Assembly: GCA_002714185.1 (NCBI GenBank)
Contig: PAWM01000019.1
Span: 1-47,870, forward strand
From: Flavobacteriales bacterium
Lineage (GTDB): Bacteria; Bacteroidota; Bacteroidia; Flavobacteriales; TMED113
DNA: 47,870 nt
Direction: 5' to 3'
Position numbers and translations under genes: made by a program. Below the pieces are notes generated by a model. The model worked only from the letters and a program-made list of their open reading frames with translations. It did not search any database and was not told the DNA's origin. Positions 38,649 through 46,200 of the stretch are shown piece after piece (within the stretch, counting starts at the first letter, position 1; each line of letters starts with the position of its first letter).

Positions 38649-38655
38649 ATTAGTT

Positions 38656-40800
38656 GTGAGATTATTAATAATAATTTTCATTTTATTTACTAGCTGCTCT
38701 TATTTTAATAATATGAATAAATATCCTGAACCAATTGCTAAAAAAATACCTAAAAGCATTTCAATTCATAATGATGAATTTATAGATAATTATTTTTGGA
38801 TGAGATTATCAGATGAACAAAAAGAGTCTAAAGAACCTGATAGCCAAACAAAAAGTGTTATTGATTATTTAAATAGTGAAAATAAGTATTTAAAAGATCA
38901 AATGAACCACACTGAGGAATTACAAAATAATTTATTTAATGAAATAAAAAAAAGAATAAAAAAAGATGATTAATCTGTACCTGTTAAAATTGACAATTAT
39001 TCATACTATTCTAGATATGAAAAAGATAAAGAATATCCCTTTCATTGTCGAAAATTAACTACTAAAGAAGCCCAAGAAGAAGTTATGTTAGATGTTTCTA
39101 AAATGGCCTCTGGTTATTCTTATTATGCATTAGGTGGTAAATCAATTAGCCCTAATCATAATTTAATTGCATTCAGTGTAGATACTGTTTCTAGAAGAGA
39201 ATATACCATTTACATAAAAGATTTAAAGACGGGTAAATTGTTAACTGATAAACTTAATAATACTACTGGTTCTGTTGTTTGGGCAAATGATAATAAAACA
39301 CTCTTTTATTCTAAACAAGATTCAATTACTTTAAGATCCTATCAGATATATAAGCATATTTTAGGTACCAAACAAGATCAAGATGTTTTAATTTATGAAG
39401 AAAGTGATGATACATTTGGTTGCTATGTTACAAAGTCAAAATCTAAAGAATATATTATAATTGGAAGTTATCAAACTTTATCATCAGAATATAGATATAT
39501 AAATGCAAATTACCCTAATTCTGAATTTAAACTTGTACAAAAAAGGCAAAAAAATTTAGAGTATAGTTTATATCATTATAAAGATCATTTTTATATTTTA
39601 ACTAATTATAAAGCTAAAAATTTCAGGTTAATGAAAACTTTAGTTTCTAAACCTAGTATAGAAAATTGGCAAGAAGTAATACCTCATAGAAGTGATGTTT
39701 TAATTGAAGGAATTGATATTTTTGAAAACTTTTTAGTAGTTGAAGAGCGACAAAATGGCTTATCAAATATAAAAGTAATTAACTGGGAAAATTTTGATTC
39801 ATATTATATCAAATTTAATGACCCTACATACTCGGTTTTTACTTCATCTAATGTTGAATTTAACACCTCTACACTAAGATTTGTATATACATCAATGACA
39901 ACTCCAGTTTCAGTGTATGATTATAATATGATTACTAATGAAAAATTATTATTAAAACAAGATGAAATTCTTGATGATAATTTTTCAATAAAGAATTATG
40001 AATCAAAAAGATATTATGCAAAATCTAGAGATGGAAAACAAATACCAATTTCACTTGTATATAAAAAGGGAGTTGAAAAAAATGGAAAAAATCCTCTTTT
40101 ACTTTATGGTTATGGTAGTTATGGGTCTAGTATTGATCCATATTTTAGTTCTGTTAGACTGAGCTTACTTAATCGTGGATTTATATTTGCTATTGCTCAC
40201 GTTAGAGGAGGTGAAGAATTAGGAAGATCGTGGTATGAAGACGGTAAGCTTTTAAATAAAAAAAATACCTTTAATGATTTTATAGATTGTGCTGAATTTT
40301 TGCTTGCAAATAAATATACAAATCAAAAACAATTATATGCTTCAGGCGGTAGTGCAGGAGGTTTGTTGATGGGGGCAATTATTAACATGAGACCTGAGTT
40401 ATGGAATGGAGTTATTGCTGCGGTTCCATTTGTTGATGTTGTTAATACTATGCTTGATGAGAGTATTCCATTAACTACGGGCGAATTTGATGAATGGGGT
40501 AATCCAAAAGATAAGAATTTTTATAATTATATTAAATCATATTCTCCCTACGATAATATTAAAAGGCAGAATTATCCTAACTTACTTGTTACTACTGGTT
40601 ACTGGGATAGTCAAGTTCAATACTGGGAACCTGCAAAGTGGGTTGCAAAATTAAGAGATTACAAAACGGATTCAAATTTACTGATTATGGATTGTAATAT
40701 GGAGGTTGGTCATGGAGGTGCATCTGGAAGATTTAAAAGATACAAAGAAGTAGCATTAGAGTATGCATTTTTACTTCATTTGGAAAATATTAAAAAATAA
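38656..40800 (+). pseudogene. Prolyl oligopeptidase family S9A (oligopeptidase B-like) lipoprotein, interrupted by in-frame TAA
   Basis: The frame runs from a GTG at 38656 to 40800 (714 codons) with one stop, TAA at 38971-38973 (codon 106). Before it is a lipobox signal (FILFTSC) and the propeller start DNYFWMRLSDEQ...IKKDD; after it the text continues SVPVKIDNYSYYSRYEKDKEYP exactly as the family expects, so there is no frameshift. The catalytic domain is whole: Ser566 in GGSAGG, Asp651 in GYWDSQV, His686 in VGHGGASGR. The enzyme would cut oligopeptides after basic residues or proline. A single C-to-A change from TCA, or G-to-T from GAA, would give this stop. It is recent decay or a base error; a restart at 39085 would lack the lipoprotein part. 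Confidence 0.85.
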
Positions 40801-40801
40801 T

Positions 40802-41320
40802 TCAAATTCTTTCGCAATAAACTACATAATATCTTGGTGTAATCATTCTTAAAAATGGTCTTATTCCAAATTTAAATTGTGGATAAGGTTTCCATGTTTC
40901 AGTATCAATTATGTTCCAGCCAGTATTTTTTAACAGAAAGTTAAATTGTTTTTTTTCAAATTCATGATAATGCTTATCCCAATCATTGTCATTATTCCAA
41001 TATGATTCTGCAAACCATAATTTTAAAGGAACTGATGCAATGAGTCTATTTGCTCTAATTTTATTTAAAATATTAAACGGAGCAAGCATATGTTCAAATA
41101 TTTCAAATGCCGTTACAATATCAATATTATCATTTAAAACAGATTCAAATTCAATATCTAGGTTTTCTCCTTTAGTATTAGTGATATTATATCCTTTCTC
41201 TTGAATTAATTGAGATAGATGATTAGAAGTGCCAAGATCTAAAATATTGTCAGATTTAGTACAGTGTTTAGATAAAAAAGAATATGTTTTTTTATATCTC
41301 CACTCCGTAGCTTTATTCAT
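40802..41320 (-). CDS. Class I SAM-dependent methyltransferase (small)
   Basis: 172 aa. SAM-binding motif I is NILDLGTSNH near residues 25-34, the acidic motif II is KGENLDIEFE, and DIVTAFEIFEHMLAPFN is the Methyltransf_11/23-type motif with the FEH post-motif. It is short at the N-terminus for the family. The tail KFGIRPFLRMITPRYYVVYCER suggests action on a large or sugar substrate, but the target is unknown. It converges with the oligopeptidase with a 1-bp gap and lies 14 bp downstream of tRNA-Arg. Confidence 0.85.
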   Translation of the reverse strand: MNKATEWRYKKTYSFLSKHCTKSDNILDLGTSNHLSQLIQEKGYNITNTKGENLDIEFESVLNDNIDIVTAFEIFEHMLAPFNILNKIRANRLIASVPLKLWFAESYWNNDNDWDKHYHEFEKKQFNFLLKNTGWNIIDTETWKPYPQFKFGIRPFLRMITPRYYVVYCERI

Positions 41321-41334
41321 TGTTGATTTTTTAG

Positions 41335-41408
41335 TGATCGCGACAGGATTCGAACCTGTGACCGTCTGCTTAGAAGGCAGATGCTCTATCCAGCTGAGCT
41401 ACGCGACC
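41335..41408 (-). tRNA. tRNA-Arg (anticodon TCT)
   Basis: On the minus strand a full cloverleaf is seen: acceptor GGTCGCG/CGCGATC (one G-T pair), D-arm with AGCTCAGCTGGATAGAGC, anticodon stem TCTGC/GCAGA with loop CTTCTAA, and T-arm with the GGTTCGAATCC signature. The anticodon TCT reads AGA, the main arginine codon in the neighbouring genes. CCA is not encoded. Confidence 0.97.
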
Positions 41409-41479
41409 ATTTAAATTTTATGCGAATTTAATAAAGAAATTTAAATTATATGATTAATTTAAGCTTAATAAAATAATTT

Positions 41480-42469
41480 ATGTATATACTCTTTTTTAAT
41501 TTTCTAATATCACTTGTTTTTTTATTTCTTGGAACTCAGCTATTAGTTAATAGCTCAATTACATTATCTAACAAGTTAAATATTAATAGATTCATAATAG
41601 GTTTTACAATTATATCTCTTGCAACATCTTTACCAGAACTATTTGTAACATTAGGTGCATCAACTAAAGGTTTTAATGATTTTGCTATTGGAAATATAAT
41701 AGGTTCAAATATTTCAAATATATCTTTAGTTTTAGGTCTTACTGCTTTAATTAGTCCTGTTATTTTTTCAAAAAATGAAATTAAATTAAATTATTTTCCT
41801 CTAGTATTATTATCTACTTTATTTGTAGCAATTTTAATCATATTTGGTTTTATAGGAACTTTATATGGTTTAATTGCAATTTTTAGTTTATTTAGTTATA
41901 ATATATATTTATTACAAAAAGGTAAAGATATCATATCTACAGACCATTTAAATAATCCTAATATTTTAATATTCTTAGGGAAAGAATTTTTTATTTCTAG
42001 ACTATTATATTTGTTTTTGTTTCTTTTAATGGGTGCAATTTTACTCTGGTTTGGTAGTGAAATACTTATAAAGTCTTCAAAAGATATTGCATCCTTAGTT
42101 GGCTTAAGTGATAGAGTGATTTCAATTAGCTTAGTTGCTATTGGTACAAGTATTCCTGAACTTTTTGCAAGTGTATATGCTGCATGTAAGAAAGAGACGA
42201 AATTAGCTATTGGTAATTTATTAGGTTCTAATATATTTAATATGTTAGCTGTGTTAGGAATTACAAGCTGTATTAATCCCATTAATATTGGCCCTAATCT
42301 ACATTTAGATGTATTGATTATGCTTGCATTTACCTTATTACTTTTTCCATGCTTCTATTTAAGAAATCTAATTTTAAAACAAGAAAACATCACTATGATG
42401 ATATATAAATTCGAAGGATTAATTCTTTTAATTTTGTACATCTTATATATGTATTTTGTTATAGTTTAA
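41480..42469 (+). CDS. Calcium/sodium antiporter (CaCA family, YrbG-like)
   Basis: 329 aa with about ten TM segments in two inverted halves. The alpha-1 repeat reads ATSLPELFVTLGAS...GNIIGSNISNISLVLG, the alpha-2 repeat ATSIPELFASVYAA-like (GTSIPELFASV) with GNLLGSNIFNMLAVLG; the glutamates in S-L-P-E and S-I-P-E bind the cation in this family. It exchanges Ca2+ or a related cation for Na+ or H+ at the inner membrane. A strong bidirectional hairpin follows its stop by 14 bp. Confidence 0.94.
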   Translation: MYILFFNFLISLVFLFLGTQLLVNSSITLSNKLNINRFIIGFTIISLATSLPELFVTLGASTKGFNDFAIGNIIGSNISNISLVLGLTALISPVIFSKNEIKLNYFPLVLLSTLFVAILIIFGFIGTLYGLIAIFSLFSYNIYLLQKGKDIISTDHLNNPNILIFLGKEFFISRLLYLFLFLLMGAILLWFGSEILIKSSKDIASLVGLSDRVISISLVAIGTSIPELFASVYAACKKETKLAIGNLLGSNIFNMLAVLGITSCINPINIGPNLHLDVLIMLAFTLLLFPCFYLRNLILKQENITMMIYKFEGLILLILYILYMYFVIV

Positions 42470-42482
42470 TTTTTTTAAAAAA

Positions 42483-42508
42483 AAAAGCGAAGATTTCTCT
42501 TCGCTTTT
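42483..42508. terminator. Strong hairpin terminator, best for minus-strand reading
   Basis: A perfect 11-bp stem AAAAGCGAAGA/TCTTCGCTTTT with a 4-nt loop. On the plus strand it ends the antiporter gene. On the minus strand the stem is followed by six more Ts beyond the arm (ten in all), which is the better terminator; no minus-strand protein gene precedes it, pointing to an RNA gene. Confidence 0.85.
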
Positions 42509-42929
42509 AAAAATTGACAGTTTCCTGCTTTTTTTATTTTTCCAATGATTTGCTAATATCTCTAAAAGTAAGTGTAAACACTTACTAATCCGTTAATTAG
42601 CTTCATGGTACCCTAACTGAGCATCGCTACTCTAGTGAAATAAAAATATTTCAAATTCTTCTTTTCAAGTAATTAGATTTTAAATTCTAATAAATAGAGC
42701 TTAAAATCTATTACTTAGCAAAAACCCATTCGGGTTTTTAGAAGTATGACATTCAAAAAATTGTTTGTCATAAATAGCACAAAATAAATTGAACTATTGG
42801 GTACCTATTTAACATTCATTTATAAATTATTATTACTAATTATTTAATTAGGACAATTAAACCCTTACATATATTTTTTCAAATTTATGTGGAAATACTT
42901 GACATTTTTACAAGTAAAAACTTAATTTA

Positions 42930-42999
42930 AACAAGTATTACGTTTAATGTCCGATGAAAGGGTAAAAGAAACTATTCTTTTAAACTTGTTAATCATCGG
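42930..42999. other. Pseudoknot-like interlocked stems
   Basis: AACAAGT (42930-42936) pairs with ACTTGTT (42984-42990), while CCGATGA (42951-42957) pairs with TCATCGG (42993-42999), an interlocked order. Between them AAAAGAA/TTCTTTT (42964-42981) forms a hairpin with a 4-nt loop. The pairings exist on either strand and lie at the 5' end of the proposed minus-strand RNA. Confidence 0.5.
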
Positions 43000-43004
43000 T
43001 TACT

Positions 43005-43012
43005 CAAACATA
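43005..43012 (-). promoter_or_regulatory. Possible -7 box TATGTTTG for the candidate RNA
   Basis: On the minus strand the octamer matches TANNTTTG, placing a transcript start near 43000, right where the structured region begins. No good -33 TTG is seen 19-23 bp upstream, so support is partial. Confidence 0.35.
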
Positions 43013-43218
43013 CAAAAATTAAATAATTTCCTAATTTTTTAAATTTTTAGTTATTAAGATTATATAAACATTATTTATGAACAATGTTAATAAGTATAAC
43101 TACTACTCTATTTTATGTTGTATAATTAAATAAATTGATGTTAGATGTTTGATTAAAAAAAATGAATTTTTTTTCGTAAATTTAATTGTAGTTTTTAAAA
43201 TTTAAACCCCTATATATT

Positions 43219-46200
43219 ATGAAACAAGTATTTATACTTTTAACTTTTCTATTGTCTTTTTTTACATATTCGCAAAGTTTAAATTTTTCAGCAACTGGTA
43301 GTCCTCCTGATTGGTTTGCTGATGATTTAGATGGTGTTACACATACTTTATATGATGATTATTTAGATAATGGTCAAATTGTTGTACTAGAATTTTTAAA
43401 TGTTCATTGCGGAGTATGCCAGATGTATGCACCTCAGGTTGGAACATTTTACGAAAATTATGGTCCTGAGGGAAGTTCTGAAGTTACTTTTATAGGTCTT
43501 GATATTTCATCAGGTTCTACCGATGAAGATTGTTTAGAATATATACAAGATTATAATGCATCATATCCAATCATTAACGGTAATTCAACATCCTATTATG
43601 GTGGACAAATTTCAGGTACTCCAACTTTTTATATTCTTTTTCCTGATGGTACCTATACTAATATATGTTCATCATGTCAAAATCAGTCAAATTATTTAAA
43701 TATTGATGATGATTTAAGTGATATAGTTGACAATTGGTTATCAATGAATGTATCTGCAAATCCTTGGGGAGATACACCAGACACTGATTGTAATGCAACT
43801 ATTTTAATTCAACCATCTACAACAATTACAATTAATGATAATCCTATTAATTTTGGAAGTTGGATTGGATCTTTTTATACTGATGTTAATGGAAACTTAG
43901 TTTTTGGTGGTGGAATTCAATGGAATGGGGAAACAACATCAATTGCTGCTTGGGGTTCTGAAGCTGGCTTGAACAATGGTTTTGCTAGTGGTGAAGAATT
44001 TACTTTTGGTATAATAGACCCTGCTTCATCAGAAACAATATATTCTACAGATGCTGTATATACATTTGGTGAAAGTACTTATGGATGTAATGGTTTATCA
44101 GGTCTATCTAGTATAGCATTCTCATCTTCGGTAGAAGAAACAATAATATGTTTGGATGATGACGATGTAATGTCAGTGTTTGGTGGTTGTTCTGCTGCTG
44201 TTACTGCGCTTGGTTGTGATTTTAATTTTATGGGCACTCTCATTAGTGATTCTTGTCCAGTAAGTTGTAATTCTTGCCCTTCTGAATGTTTAGATGATGA
44301 TGATGTAATGTCAGTGTTTGGTGGTTGTTCTGCTGCAGTTACTGCACTTGGTTGTGATTTTAATTTTATGGGTACTCTTATTAGTGATTCCTGTCCAGTA
44401 AGTTGTAATAACTGTGATTCCAATGAATCAGAACTAATTTTCGGCTGTACTAATGAATCCGCAGATAATTTTAATCCTTCTGCTACAGAAGATGATGGTT
44501 CTTGTATTATTTTAGGATGTATGTGTGATTTAGCAATTAATTATAATACTGAAGCAAATATTGACGATACTTCTTGTATTATTACATCAGGTGGATGTAA
44601 TGATTCAACAGCATTAAATTATTCAGGTGACATATGTACTTCTTCAATGTTTCTTGACGAAGATTGTGAATTTCCTATAACTAATGTGGTTTTAGATTGG
44701 GATAATGAACCAGATACAGATTGTAATGCTACTATTTTGATACCTGCTGATGTTAATATTTCAATTAATGGTGATTCACCATCATTAGGTGATTTAATAG
44801 GTGTTTTTTATACTAATTCTAATGGTACTTTATCTTTAGGTGGATATGCTGAATGGACTGGAAATGTAACATCAATAGCTGCTTGGGGATCGGAAGCTGG
44901 TTTAGATAATGGATTTCAGGTTGGAGAAGAATATGTATGGTATGTTTATGATAGTGACACAGGACAATCTATTTCAGCATCTGGTGTTGAAATGAGTTTT
45001 GGTAATAATAGCTATTCTTGTAATGGACTTTCTGGTCTATCTTCATTATCAGCTTTTGGTACTATTCCTGGCTGTATGGATAGTGCAGCATATAATTATA
45101 ATCCTAATGCAGAAGAAGATGATAATTCTTGTTGTTATATAGCTGGATGTACAGATTCTACAATGTTTAATTATGATGCAACAGCATGTTATGATGATGC
45201 TTCTTGTATATTTATAATGATAGGTTGTACTGACTCAGCAGCATTTAATTATGACCCTGCTGCTAATACAGACGATGGTGCTTGTTGTTATATAGCTGGT
45301 TGTACTGGCATTGATTCAATTAATTATAATGAAGATGCTTGTGTGGATGATGGTTCTTGTATCATAGCTGTACAAGGATGTACAGATTCTACAGCATTTA
45401 ATTATGATATTAATGCTAATACAGATGATGGTTCTTGTTGTTATATAGCAGGATGTACAGATTCTACAGCATTTAATTATGATTCTACAGCATGCTATGA
45501 TAATGACTCTTGTGAAGCTGTTTTAATTGGCTGTATAGAAGAGGGAGCATGTAATTTTAATCCATCAGCTAATACAGCAGGAGATTGTGATTTTGGTACT
45601 TGTGCCGGCTGTACAGACTCAACAGCATGTAATTATGACTCTAATGCTACGATTAATAATGGATCTTGTTTAGAGCTTGACGAATGTGGTGAATGTGGTG
45701 GTGATGGTATACCGCAAGGTGCTTGTGATTGTGATGGTAATGTAGATTTAGGTTGTGGTTGTGGTGAAGATGCACCATCTGGATGTGATGAAACTTGTGG
45801 CTCAACACTAGAATTGGATGATTGTGGTGAATGTGGTGGAAATAATAGTTCTTGTAGTGGGTGTACAGATACTGAAGCATTTAATTATGATACTAATGCA
45901 ATAATAAATGATGGTTCTTGCGAATCAACACCTTTTGGTAATGATCCAGATACAGATTGTAATGCTACTATTTTAATTCCTGGTGATGCAAATATTACTA
46001 TTGATGGTAACCCTATTGATATTGGCAGTTGGATTGGAGTGTTTTATATTGATAATAATGGGGAATTAGCATTTGGTGGTGGAGTAGAATGGAATGGAGA
46101 AACAACATCTATTGCTGCATGGGGATCTGAAGCTGGTTTGAGCAATGGTTTTGCAACTGGAGAATCATACACTTGGGCTGTATATGATTTTAATTCTTCT

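Larger units (their letters stand above)
42483..43000 (-). ncRNA. Candidate structured noncoding RNA, family not recognised
   Basis: The 750 bp between the antiporter and the next gene hold no plausible protein gene but many stems: 42552-57 with 42596-601 (GCTAAT/ATTAGC) enclosing 42567-75 with 42578-86 (9 bp); 42607-13 with 42799-805 (GGTACCC/GGGTACC) closing a multibranch region; inside it 42636-42/42647-53 (7 bp), 42667-83/42701-16 (16 bp, one bulge), 42720-27/42732-39 (8 bp, GC core) and 42745-51/42766-72 (7 bp). A pseudoknot-like set lies at 42930-42999. A TATGTTTG box (43012-43005) and the T-rich terminator at 42483 favour the minus strand. I found no tmRNA, RNase P, SRP or rRNA signature. 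The exact ends and strand are inference. Confidence 0.5.

Noticed and set aside
41229-41414. Short plus-strand reading frame across the tRNA
   Set aside because: Its end (GFEPVTVCLEGRCSIQLSYA) is the classic translation of a tRNA gene read on the wrong strand; tRNA-Arg explains it.
42483-43000. Insertion-sequence or MITE explanation for the stems
   Set aside because: No terminal inverted repeats with target duplications and no transposase fragment; the stems are many, short and nested.
42511-43218. tmRNA or RNase P RNA
   Set aside because: No T-loop GGTTCGA, no tag-peptide frame, and no RNase P core blocks such as GAGGAAAGTCC or ACAGAAACATACC on either strand.
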